64,000 nucleotides of DNA from Odontocerum albicorne (taxonomy: Eukaryota; Arthropoda; Insecta; Trichoptera; Odontoceridae), in assembly GCA_949825065.1 (NCBI GenBank), contig OX463856.1, forward strand, positions 20,828,632 to 20,892,631, given 5' to 3'. Below are positions 58,001-64,000 of this stretch, piece by piece; position 1 is the stretch's first letter, and the number at the start of each line of letters is the position of its first letter. Below the pieces are notes generated by a model. The model saw nothing but the letters and a program-made list of their open reading frames with translations. It did not search any database and was not told the DNA's origin. The position numbers were made by a program, and so were the translations under genes.

Positions 58001-60190
58001 GATGTCTGATTAACTAAGAATTTCTGATTTAAGTCAACCTGTTTATCACGTGAATTAATTAAATACTCTTGTCAATGAACATTAAAAAAAACAGTCAAGA
58101 AATAAATGAGATTTACGCTTTTCAGTCAAATAAACAAAATAAAAAAAAACATTATTAGTAACATAACAGTTATTGGTATGTGATGCATAAACTTCTTGAG
58201 AAAACTCACCGTTAAATATATGAACGTATATACTGGCTGGCCGAGCGTTGTTAGGAGTACACGAGTAATTCCCCGCGTGGTTCATGTTCGTTATTGGTAT
58301 GGTGAGGAAGCTGGTGCGGGCCATGAGGTCTGTGCTCACGTTGACACCAAACTCGATGTCGAAGTTCACCATTCTGCTATTGTGGTACCTGAAAACAAAA
58401 CCAGAAGGTCATTTTAGTAATACAATACATTATTAGTTAACGCCTTAAATTATATATACCGATTTTTTAAACACCTAAAACCTTATTTTTCTACACGTAC
58501 TAGTACTTCTTTGTTTATACACAGTATTTCTTCGTTAGGGTTGTGCGAGGGAATAGAGCGCCAAATTTAATTAAATGCATACTTCATTTGCTTCATCTTC
58601 ATCCATACAGGTCCTTCTGTTTCTTTAACTCCTAGCCCTCCATTCTTTTAAATATCATTCACTTGGTCGAACCATACTTTTCTTGGTTAAACTTTCCCAT
58701 GACTCCCACTCATGCGTATATTAATAATTTGTTTACTCATTATTTCGCCACCCATCCGTGTGAATAATTTAATCTACTCTTTAAAGTATTACAGTTTCGT
58801 TGTTTACAGAACAACCTGGGGGGCTTATTGCCTTATGGCGATATCTTCATAGGGTTAACCCTACCTAACAAATATTAAGTCACGTTCATCTTTAATTATT
58901 ACAGTTAATCTTCAGACATACTTCAACACACCACATATTCTCCTCAGTGCACAAAATTATTCTGAATTTACTCGGCACCTTTCATTAATTTTCTACGTCC
59001 ACGTTTCACTTCCGTCCATCAATGCTGGCACTAATACGCTGTTGTCAATCATAATTTTAGAAGGTCTAAATATTTATTATAGTACAAAAATCTTTTTGTA
59101 AATTCCTGTCATCATAATTAAGAATTATTACTCTTCATCTTCGTCGTTGCTGGGTCTCGTAGTCGTAGTTGAGGATCCCTGAACCATTCCAATGTCAATG
59201 CAGTTGAAAAGCAAAGCTGTGCCATGAAGTGAGTGAGTCGCTGCACACCAGCTTACTCATATACCATACCGTTATATTGGATCCGATGTCACATCTGAAG
59301 TGAGACGATCGGAGCTAACCGGCATGTTTTATTTACCTTTATTTTGAAAGAATAGATTTGACCGAAGTCAAAAGTATTCTTATAGCTCCGAATACTAGGC
59401 GGAAAAAATACCTGCGTCGTTCGAGGGGAATAGCACAGCGCAGGGTTCAAACCGGCAACCTTCCGCGTAGAAGTCCAGTCCGTTATCATGCGAACATACA
59501 CCTCTTAATTACTTTTACAATTGACTCGATGGATATTTGCTGTGTAATTAAAAAATATATAACGATTTGAAGCAATTCACGGGGAAGACGTTTTTTCAAC
59601 ATTTTTAATAATTTTATTTAATTGCTGTTTATAGTTTTCTCTTTTCTTTATCCAAAAAACTTGTTCACTTATATTTAACAAGAATTTGGTATATGGCGCT
59701 GTTTTACAGGTATTAGATTAATTGCATTGTTGACAATACACTATTTTCAGTAAATATATTATACAACTTTCTTAAATCTTATTTAGACATTTAATTTTAA
59801 AATGTAGAATTTTGCTTATCGCCAGCTGTCAGCTTATTGCCAACCGGATTTTTTTATTCTAATGTTGAATAAATGATTTCATTACAGCTTTAAACAAACG
59901 GAAAATTGAATTATATGATGAAAAGATGACATGAATAATTTGTGGATTTAAATATTACTATTAATCTACGTTTAGGACAAAATATGGAGTAGATGAAAGA
60001 AGGGGTAATGGAGGAACCAGCTACGCCACTGAAGGAAAATTCAATGTTTTTCTAATCACTTTTATTTTAAATACTTACCAAAATATATAAGCTGGTGTTT
60101 CTGTTGCTTTTAAAACCACACACTGTAGTCTAAGGGTTGAACCAGGTTTCAAATATTTTTCTGATGGTCCTGAAATTTGAGCTTTAGCCT
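45949..60190 (-). CDS. DPR-family immunoglobulin cell-surface protein, C-terminal three exons (5' incomplete)
   Basis: Spliced minus-strand gene: exons 60190-60079, 58388-58210 and 46061-45949. Each junction has canonical AG/GT signals, and phases match (2+1 across the first intron, 1+2 across the second), giving one continuous protein end. It contains an Ig domain with both cysteines (LQCVV and NYSCTPNN), the AYIFWYHN core tryptophan segment, and the tail NGENPAAMQ, followed by a hydrophobic stretch. In insects this pattern belongs to the DPR family (nematode zig-8 relatives), neuronal surface proteins that bind DIP proteins in synaptic matching. The signal peptide and first Ig domain are not visible up to 64 kb, so upstream exons probably lie outside. 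The paralog number cannot be assigned; the GENPAAM tail recalls the dpr8/dpr21 group from memory only. Introns of 1690 and 12148 bp are filled with transposon debris. Confidence 0.88.
46985..47760. repeat. Old degenerate minisatellite, split by repeat family B
   Basis: 46985-47095 shows a 20-bp period (TCATCTTGTACCATATATTG-type units at 47005, 47025, 47045, 47065, 47085). Further on, longer diverged units of the form CATATTTCGTCATTTTGGAC...AAAATGTTTCCATA recur to about 47750. Repeat family B copy 3 interrupts it at 47297-47432. Confidence 0.75.
47297..47432 (-). repeat. Dispersed repeat family B, copy 3
   Basis: ACAACAGGTAATTTAATTTG, ATGGATCTGGGTTTGTTACC, TTTCATTTGTCGTGTCCCCA, GTAAACTAGACTTTTGTCTG and TATCTCACTGAGG, the reverse complement of the copy at 38729. 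Confidence 0.88.
47761..48388. other. No supported feature
   Basis: AT-rich intronic sequence of the DPR-like gene. Confidence 0.35.
48389..48939. mobile_element. Probable non-autonomous hAT-type element
   Basis: The left end CAGGAATGACCTAACTACGG, followed by CTCGCAGACCAGATCCGGCT, resembles the common hAT terminus CAGGGATGGCCAAAC. The right end read inward from 48939 is CACGCATTACCAAACTTTTA then GGCGGGCCGTATTCT. Flanking 8-mers do not form a clear duplication, so boundaries are tentative. It lies in the large DPR intron. Confidence 0.55.
49235..49530 (-). pseudogene. LINE 3' coding fragment
   Basis: TCACCTCTTCTTCATTCATG, ATCTCTCTGACTA, and TTTCAAAATATCA..CATTTCC parallel 41265-41480, and CATCTCAAGGTGTTCTTTTT parallels 10630-10680. 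All are antisense to the LINE C-terminus. A further diverged piece lies at 49790-49920. Confidence 0.6.
50095..50275 (-). repeat. tRNA-derived SINE (family S2), near full length
   Basis: Tail at the low end (AACTTAGAGGGTTTATTGCG, GATTGCTTCCAACCAACCAA). tRNA-like head at the high end (GAAATCAAACCCGCATCAGG reversed B-box, TTTTACCAACCAGGCTACA reversed A-box). Confidence 0.75.
50276..52094. other. No supported gene; small duplications
   Basis: A 30-bp duplication TTCAGTATTTT.ACAT at 50721 and 50751 in a T-rich tract. An S2 SINE tail fragment near 51655-51715 (GACTTATTGCCAGATGGCAA). The plus frame 51197-51487 is unrecognised. Confidence 0.35.
52095..52195 (-). repeat. SINE-like fragment (family S4)
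   Basis: CTCTCCTTAAGGGCGTTCTA and TGGGACTCGAGCCCACCAAT (complement contains the B-box-like GGGCTCGAGTCCC). Related to 21295-21365. Confidence 0.5.
52240..52425 (-). repeat. tRNA-derived SINE (family S2)
   Basis: Tail GTACAACTTTTTAAGATTAT, CACCTCCAACTAACCAGAAT. Head GAGAACCGAACCCGCAACTT and GGTAGGCGTCTTTCCAACTA, reversed B and A boxes. Confidence 0.72.
52426..53369. other. No supported feature
   Basis: AT-rich intronic sequence. Confidence 0.35.
53370..53885 (-). pseudogene. LINE C-terminal relic with GTATGTATG-type tail
   Basis: CATACATACATATCATCGTG followed by a GGTAGGCAGAGAT block is the reverse complement of the LINE end seen at 63480-63535 (CTCTGCCTACCCTGACAGG...GTATGTATG). Upstream antisense segments (TTCTCTCCACATATTTAAAC, CATCTTAAAGCTCCTTTTTG) parallel 10600-10680. 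Confidence 0.62.
53939..54904 (-). mobile_element. 5'-truncated LINE insertion with probable 10-bp target duplication
   Basis: The LINE is bounded by CTGTCCACCT (53929-53938) and CTATCCACCT (54905-54914), differing at one base. The 3' end carries a GAAGAAGAAGAAG-type tail (complement of CTTCTTCTTCTTCTTG). The 5' end begins within the RT domain. It lies in the big DPR intron. Confidence 0.65.
53962..54912 (-). pseudogene. LINE pol C-terminal half
   Basis: 54912-54652 reads GNACSEEIKIRRGVRQGGIL, SPLLFN, then SNIRYADGTVLLADNIADLQ. The catalytic YADD is altered to YADG. A single TAA at 54651-54649 separates it, in the same frame, from MAFGRVNYSAMTLRLR, EQFKYLGGMITTSVDPDMEV, LKCCVWYVLLYGSETWTLKV, WLHRRMLRIPWTDMITNSEV and MSYLGHILRGENYEILQLI. 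Near 54110 a frameshift moves the ending into another frame (RGPGGSQTSWLGNIRDCTGM, ending RVIANVGRT). Family as at 43880 and 31098. Confidence 0.9.
54915..55839. other. No supported feature
   Basis: AT-rich intronic sequence. Confidence 0.35.
55840..55990 (-). repeat. tRNA-derived SINE (family S2)
   Basis: Tail GTACAACTTAGAATAATAAT, CCATCCAACCAGAATGATGT. The head at 55945-55990 leads directly into the 47-bp tandem array. Confidence 0.7.
55950..56240. repeat. 47-bp tandem array derived from a SINE tRNA-like head, six copies
   Basis: GAGGTCATGGCCTGATTAAA starts at 55984, 56031, 56078, 56125, 56172 and 56219. Each unit contains ATCGATCCCGCAAATACGAA, the reversed B-box region. Copies are nearly identical, so the expansion is recent. 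Confidence 0.95.
56241..57330. other. AT-rich intron with one SINE
   Basis: Apart from the S1 SINE at 56567-56708, nothing recognised. Confidence 0.35.
56567..56708 (-). repeat. tRNA-derived SINE (family S1)
   Basis: AGAAAGGCAACAACACTCAT, ACACGTCTAGCG, then GGGAATCGACCCAGAAACTC (reversed B-box) and AAGTCACGGAGGTTGTC. Confidence 0.62.
57340..57960 (-). other. GC-richer block, possible LINE C-terminus
   Basis: The minus reading of 57840-57960 gives KAFAVGSAVAWNGRPVCF then GGMCSFRKHLKTTLL. This is reminiscent of the A..WN.LP....S...FK..LKT.L ending of CR1-like LINEs. 57510-57620 gives FRDRVTLILHCVHVQMFRRI then VEECLKLAFPRRLE, unrecognised. Assignment weak. Confidence 0.3.
58210..58388 (-). CDS. 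DPR-like exon: second half of second Ig domain
   Basis: 179 nt (1 + 59 codons + 1). The acceptor is GTTTTCAG just above 58388 and the donor is G|GTGAGT at 58209-58208. It encodes YHNSRMVNFDIEFGVNVST, then a strand rich in T/I/L, then HAGNYSCTPNNARPASIYVH and IFNG. The second Ig cysteine is in NYSC; NVST and NYSC are potential N-glycosylation sequons. No stop or frameshift is present and splice sites are intact, which argues for a functional gene rather than a pseudogene. Confidence 0.92.
58575..59070 (-). pseudogene. LINE C-terminal relic in the DPR intron
   Basis: The minus strand reads NSVLVPALMDGSETWT near 59045 and ALRRICGVLKYV near 58930 (VLVPAL.YGSETWT and AVEMRALRRICG motifs). The antisense C-terminal segment is at 58590-58740. 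A SINE tail fragment (GGGGCTTATTGCCTTATGGC) lies within at about 58819. Confidence 0.7.
59071..59344. other. Unassigned GC-richer patch
   Basis: 59145-59320 is less AT-rich and partly open on the minus strand (AGVQRLTHFMAQLCFSTALT) but unrecognised. Confidence 0.25.
59345..59505 (-). repeat. tRNA-derived SINE (family S3)
   Basis: AAGAATAGATTTGACCGAAG, TTCGAGGGGAATAGCACAGC, then CAGGGTTCAAACCGGCAACC (reversed B box) and the reversed A-box region. Aligns with 31870-32045. Confidence 0.8.
60079..60190 (-). CDS. DPR-like exon: first half of second Ig domain
   Basis: 112 nt. The acceptor is a pyrimidine-rich tract ending TTTCAG, and the donor is TG|GTAAGT at 60078-60077. It encodes 36 complete codons, from AKAQISGPSEKYL through STLRLQCVV to PAYIF, holding the first Ig cysteine. 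The split last codon (TG+G) becomes the conserved Ig tryptophan once joined to the next exon. ISGPSEKYLKPGSTL is the typical opening of DPR Ig2. It is too short for a single-frame ORF scan and was found by translation plus splice-site matching. Confidence 0.88.
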
Positions 60191-60760
60191 CTGAAACAAA
60201 AAGAGAAAAAAATATGTTTAAAATAAATTTATAGTAAAAATGTTTCACCTTCACTTGTATTTCAAACTATTAAACAAATTTAACGGATAATTATAAAATA
60301 TTCGGTCATTTTAATATAAAGTGGTAGTTAGATAATTAAAGTTGTAAAATTTTATCTGTTATGTTTAAAAACGTTTAGTGTGACAAGTAATTAAAATGAG
60401 TCATTAAAATTTATGCTTTCTTTTATTTTTAAGATAATTAATTCAATATTAAAGGTGCGTGTGCCTTTACTTAAATTCAAATTATTGATACACAACTCAG
60501 TATAGCAAAATGACATCTGAAATAAATAAAAAACTAAACTAAAAGATAAAAAAAACTAAAAGATAAACATTTAAAAATAATGTGCGAAGTCAATTGTGAC
60601 TCATGGAATTGAGTTTAGAGCAGGTACAGCAAAAAATAAAAGTATAATCAGAATTTATGAAAGAAAAACTCTAATGGCCGTTGCAAGCAAATACTTAGAA
60701 GAAAGAGTTAAAAAGTCAGATATCCGAAAAATATGTGAAACAGAAGATATTGTAAAATTG
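60191..60760. other. No further DPR exon recognised
   Basis: AT-rich sequence upstream of the first visible DPR exon. I searched this and the rest up to 64000 for an Ig1-type exon (W..R and D.G.Y.C patterns) on the minus strand and found none. Confidence 0.35.
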
Positions 60761-60764
60761 GGAT

Positions 60765-60990
60765 GAAACTGCAAAAGGCATTGGATAACACGAAATTTCA
60801 CAGAAGGCATTGGATAACAATAAAATTCCCATAACCAGTGACGAGTATGATAACAGTTAATTCATATAACCAGCAGAAGGCATTAGATAACAATAAATTC
60901 ACATAACCAGTGACTAGTATGATAACAATAAATTCCTATAACCTGCAGAAGGCATTGGATAACAATAAATTCCTATAACCAGTGACGGGT
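60765..60990. repeat. Irregular minisatellite, about 72-73-bp unit
   Basis: AGAAGGCATT at 60802, 60875 and 60947, with AATAAATTC.(T/C)ATAACCAG and TGACGAGTATGATAACA segments in each unit. Sub-repeats are shuffled. Confidence 0.85.
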
Positions 60991-61114
60991 ATAATTGAAC
61001 GTACAATACAAAGTAGGGGAACAGGGTACTTGACGTTGCCACCCACCTGGGATGAATATATAAGCCAATTTGTAATAGACACATATTGTTGTATGTAGGG
61101 TAAGAAGTTTCAGC

Positions 61115-61560
61115 ACCTACAGCTTGTTTGCGTCTTCATTCTGCGTGGTAACTAGCAACAGTTCCACGCCATTTGGCTCTATCTGCTGCTATTTGCTCAA
61201 TGATTTTTAATGTCTCGTGATTTGTAATGTCTTATTTTTTATGCTTCAATGATTTTTAATGTCTCGTGCAGTACGTCCTTATATATCTTGCGCTGACTAC
61301 CGCACCACCTTCTGCCTTTCGTCAGCTCGCCAAAGAGGATATTTCTTGAGAGTCTGTGCATGCGATCTCAAAATCTCGATGCTACAGTAGTTTATTTTTA
61401 TCAAAACTGCATTGTTTGATACTCTATAAAACCGTTGAATATCCATAATTTGCCTAAGGCAATGCATGAAATACCCGCTGGCAGTAACTCCCTAGGAAAT
61501 TTTTTTAGGAGAGTATCTGAGAGTTTACATCTCAAATGAGATAGGTAGCTCTGATGTTAA
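61115..61560 (-). pseudogene. LINE C-terminal fragment (MHRLSRNILFGEL type)
   Basis: The minus strand reads IEILRSHMHRLSRNILFGEL, TKGRRWCGSQRKIYKDVLHE, TLKIIEA, then IIEQIAADRAKWRGTV. This is the common LINE ending R.P..L.YGEL..GKR..G....RYKD.LK.....A.DR..WR. Contains a duplicated TGATTTTTAATGTCTCGTG segment (61201 and 61248). Confidence 0.82.
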
Positions 61561-61759
61561 CCGATCAAAGGTCAAACTAAAGAGAAAGAAGAAGAAAATA
61601 CAGAATCACAGAATGTTGAAACTGGTAATTTGTTAGTAATAATGAACCTCAGTGATAGTTTGTTTTGTACTGCCCTTTGTTCAGAAGGGTGTTATTATCT
61701 ATATTCGTATTTAATGGATTCAAGATATAATATAAAATTAATATTCATTTATAATAAAC

Positions 61760-62215
61760 ATGGGATTTTTTTTAAGCTGGGATCATAATTTGGGAGAATA
61801 TCCAATAGTATTTATGAATCAACATTTTGAATGTAGTTTATTTATCAAGGCAAACATATTTCATAAACGTGATGCTTTTCCGATTTTTTTAAATCTTACT
61901 GTGATGACGCTTCTTCTTATCGTTTTTTTATTCAATAAATGTGATCAACTCATCATTGCTTACCGGTTAGAAGCATCCAATAAATGTGATCAAATCATCA
62001 TTGCTTACCACTTAGAAGCATCCAATAAATGTGATCAACTCATCATTGCTTACCGGTTAGAAGCATCCAATAAATGTGACCAACTCATCATTGCTTATCA
62101 GTTAGAAGCATCCAATAAATGTGATCAACTCATCATTGCTTACCGGTTAGAAGCATCCAATAAATGTGATCAACTCATCATTGCTTACCGGTTAGAAGCA
62201 TCCAAATTTAAATAA
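61760..62215 (+). CDS. Hypothetical repeat protein: membrane-like segment plus six 15-residue repeats
   Basis: 151-residue frame from ATG 61760. Residues about 42-58 (FPIFLNLTVMTLLLIVFLF region) are strongly hydrophobic. Residues from about 58 consist of six NKCDQLIIAYRLEAS repeats with few substitutions (R to H or Q, L to I), then KFK and a stop. The 45-bp DNA period keeps the frame open. No promoter, homology or intron was recognised, so it may simply be a minisatellite that happens to be open. The N-terminal 41 residues are not repeat-derived. Confidence 0.25.
   Translation: MGFFLSWDHNLGEYPIVFMNQHFECSLFIKANIFHKRDAFPIFLNLTVMTLLLIVFLFNKCDQLIIAYRLEASNKCDQIIIAYHLEASNKCDQLIIAYRLEASNKCDQLIIAYQLEASNKCDQLIIAYRLEASNKCDQLIIAYRLEASKFK
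61931..62205. repeat. Minisatellite, 45-bp unit, six copies
   Basis: GTGATCAACTCATCATTGCT starts at 61941, 61986, 62031, 62076, 62121 and 62166, followed by TACCGGTTAGAAGCATCCAA. Highly homogeneous. Confidence 0.97.
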
Positions 62216-62234
62216 AAATTAAGAAGATTCAACT

Positions 62235-62905
62235 AAGTGTAGAAAAAAGTAAGGTAAGTCAACAGCTAGACGCATCGCTTAAAGTTGCATCCGAGTGCAT
62301 TGGAAAAGTGCATAAATACTTTACGTATCTGGAATACCGATTTAATGATCAGTGGGATCATTCTCGTGAAACTAGAACCAGGATTAAGATGACATGGAAC
62401 TGTTTCTTGAAAATTTAAAAAATGCTCTAGAGTCAAAGCTTCAAACTGAAACTAATAATGTGCATTTCCTGATATTACATTTTTTTAGTGCTTCTTCTTG
62501 GTAGGAGACTTGGATGCTTACCCAAGCCCCCACATAACGAATAAAAGCATTTACGAGTACATAAATCAACGAGTATGGTGCTGCAGGAGAATGTGAAAAA
62601 AATGGCGCATTGAAAAGGTTCCCAGATGCATGGAAAAGACAAAGAAGTACCAATTTATAACACGAGAAGATCAAAACACTTTGGACATTTTATGAGAAGA
62701 AAAAAACATGAAAAAATTTAAGTCATGACAGGAGAAGTAGAAATAAGAAGAGACTTCTGGCTGAAGAACCTGAGAGAGAAGTTCCACTACAGCACGGAGA
62801 TTTTGATCAAATCAGGTATAGTCAAAGTTAAATTAGCCATGATGATTGTCAACCTCCAACGTGGAGAGATACGTTAAAAATAAAAAGAAAATAAACTAAT
62901 AAAAT
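62235..62905 (+). pseudogene. LINE post-RT region relic
   Basis: Reads CIGKVHKYFTYLEYRFNDQW, DHSRETRTRIKMTWNCFLK, then WCCRRM, TRRSKHFGHFMRRKK, MTGEVEIRRDFWLKNLREKF and VKLAMMIVNLQRGEI. Matches YKYLG..W...EI.TRI..A...F, WC.RRML, HFGH.MR, G..E.RR...WLKNLR.WF in order, in shifting frames. Confidence 0.82.
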
Positions 62906-63059
62906 GCATTGACACAAAATCGAAGAAAATACCTCTAAAACAAATATTGAAAAAAATTCAAACACCAGAATATTGCTTTTGAAATTGACGTCTCACACTT
63001 TTTCTTAGAATTTTTCTATCGTCTGTGATATTTTGATAAAAACGAAAACAAACAGGTGT

Positions 63060-63535
63060 TTTATATTAGAATATCAGATGAGGATAAAGTGGAGAATCGA
63101 ATTGAGACGAGGCTGTTGATGTGGATTTATTTTTGGCTCGATGTTTATCGGAAATGTCAAAATTGTATTTTTGAGTCCTACTTGTTGAGAGATAAACGGG
63201 AACTAAATGCTGGTGTATTAAGTTAGATAAATATTGTAAGATTGTTCGGGCAAGGGAATAAAATGAATGATAAAAGACTAACGAAACAAATATTCAATGT
63301 AAATGTGAATAGAATGCGGAGTAATTAATGGAAGACTAAGGAAAGTTTAGTTGAATGAAGAAATTCATATTATGAAAGAATGATTTGTAAATTAAAGGAA
63401 GAGAAATTGTAGAAGTTGCACCAGAACGTGTATAGAGAAAAAGAGGCAAAAGTGATGTCACAATAAGAAAATCTGGTGCTCACCACTCTGCCTACCCTGA
63501 CAGGAAAATGGCGTGATGGTATGTATGTATGTACA
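63060..63535 (+). pseudogene. LINE 3' relic with GTATGTATG tail
   Basis: IVRLFGQGNKMNDKRLTKQI then FNVNVNRM is a relic of RWFGHVERMNDKRLTKQIY. It is followed by an antisense-free C-terminus ending in CTCTGCCTACCCTGACAGGA, AAATGGCGTGATGG and a GTATGTATG repeat. Reverse-strand relative at 53370-53885. Confidence 0.75.
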
Positions 63536-63714
63536 TTACACAATTTATTATGTTATATGTTGGACATGTTGAACGGATGAGTTTCGAAAAACTGACTTAA
63601 AAAAATTATAATACAGGTTTTTTATTGTAAATTTTTGTGGTAATAGACAATCGCAAAAAAAATATAACAAGCTAATTTAACAAATTTTTTAATGAAGTGA
63701 ATTTTAGTAACAAG

Positions 63715-63845
63715 AAAACATAAGAAGATATATGAGATGTATGGATTTGAAGGCAACGAATGAAATATGTCGTGATTGAAAAAAAATATGATCCATTCTC
63801 TATGCCTGCCCCAACAGAAAAGTATGTGATAGTATATATATCCTG
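63715..63845 (+). pseudogene. Second LINE 3' tail fragment
   Basis: TCTCTATGCCTGCCCCAACA, GAAAAGTATGTGATAG and TATATATA parallel the end of the element at 63480-63535. Confidence 0.5.
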
Positions 63846-64000
63846 TTACATAGTATTTGTGTGTCATGTTACATAATGTGGGTTTGATTCAGTATTTTCC
63901 ATAAGTAGGAACAATAAGAAGGGATTTGTTGTGCGGAGTATATTTTATAATTTTATTAAATTCAAAATGGCTATAGTATTTTGTGAGGAGTAAATTTTAT
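63846..64000. other. No supported feature
   Basis: AT-rich end of the window. Confidence 0.3.

Noticed and set aside
60191..64000. Search for the DPR first Ig exon
   Set aside because: No minus-strand frame with an Ig1 tryptophan and cysteine pattern next to splice sites was found.

Overview
This window looks like AT-rich, repeat-laden intronic and intergenic DNA from an arthropod, most likely an insect. The evidence is a spliced gene of the DPR (defective proboscis extension response) immunoglobulin family, which is typical of insects, plus several mariner subfamilies, hAT-type and TTAA-type MITEs, many decayed non-LTR retrotransposons and tRNA-derived SINEs. I saw no bacterial operons, rRNA, CRISPR or viral genes. 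Most long open frames here are antisense shadows of LINEs or transposases, or simple repeats.

The only confidently recognised host gene lies on the minus strand. Three coding exons of a DPR-like gene are at 60190-60079, 58388-58210 and 46061-45949. Their reading phases join perfectly and encode a second Ig domain followed by a short hydrophobic C-terminus. Upstream exons (signal peptide, first Ig domain) are not in the window, so the gene continues beyond 64 kb. The 12.1 kb and 1.7 kb introns are full of LINE and SINE fragments, a hAT-like element and tandem repeats.

Layout: 0.2-0.7 kb LINE relic; 1.2-1.4 kb an unassigned open exon-like stretch; 3.1-3.4 kb dispersed repeat and LINE 3' end; 4.6 kb TTAA MITE; 6.3-7.1 kb internally deleted mariner; 7.7 kb inverted-arm repeat; 8.1-8.5 kb second internally deleted mariner; 10.5-11.3 kb LINE; 12.1-12.6 kb hAT MITE with 8-bp target duplication; 13.4-19.3 kb LINE and SINE relics; 20-24 kb minisatellites and a G-quadruplex motif; 25.3-26.6 kb intact mariner sitting inside a foldback repeat; 27.2-31.3 kb LINE fragments and a 23-bp array; 32.8-34.1 kb second copy of the same mariner, broken by an 11-bp deletion; 35-45 kb LINE fragments, 57-bp and 25-bp arrays and a 176-bp snapback; 46-60 kb the DPR gene with intronic repeats, including a SINE-derived 47-bp array; 60.8-63.9 kb minisatellites, a 45-bp in-frame array and LINE 3' ends.

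The main unexplained signals are: the octamer TACGAGTA/TACTCGTA, about ten times more frequent than base composition predicts (24 hits outside mariners by hand count); a very high density of short minisatellites (about 15 arrays in 64 kb), two of which keep long frames open; and inverted-arm repeats carrying a conserved CTGATGA-15 nt-GAAAC motif that resembles a degenerate hammerhead core.
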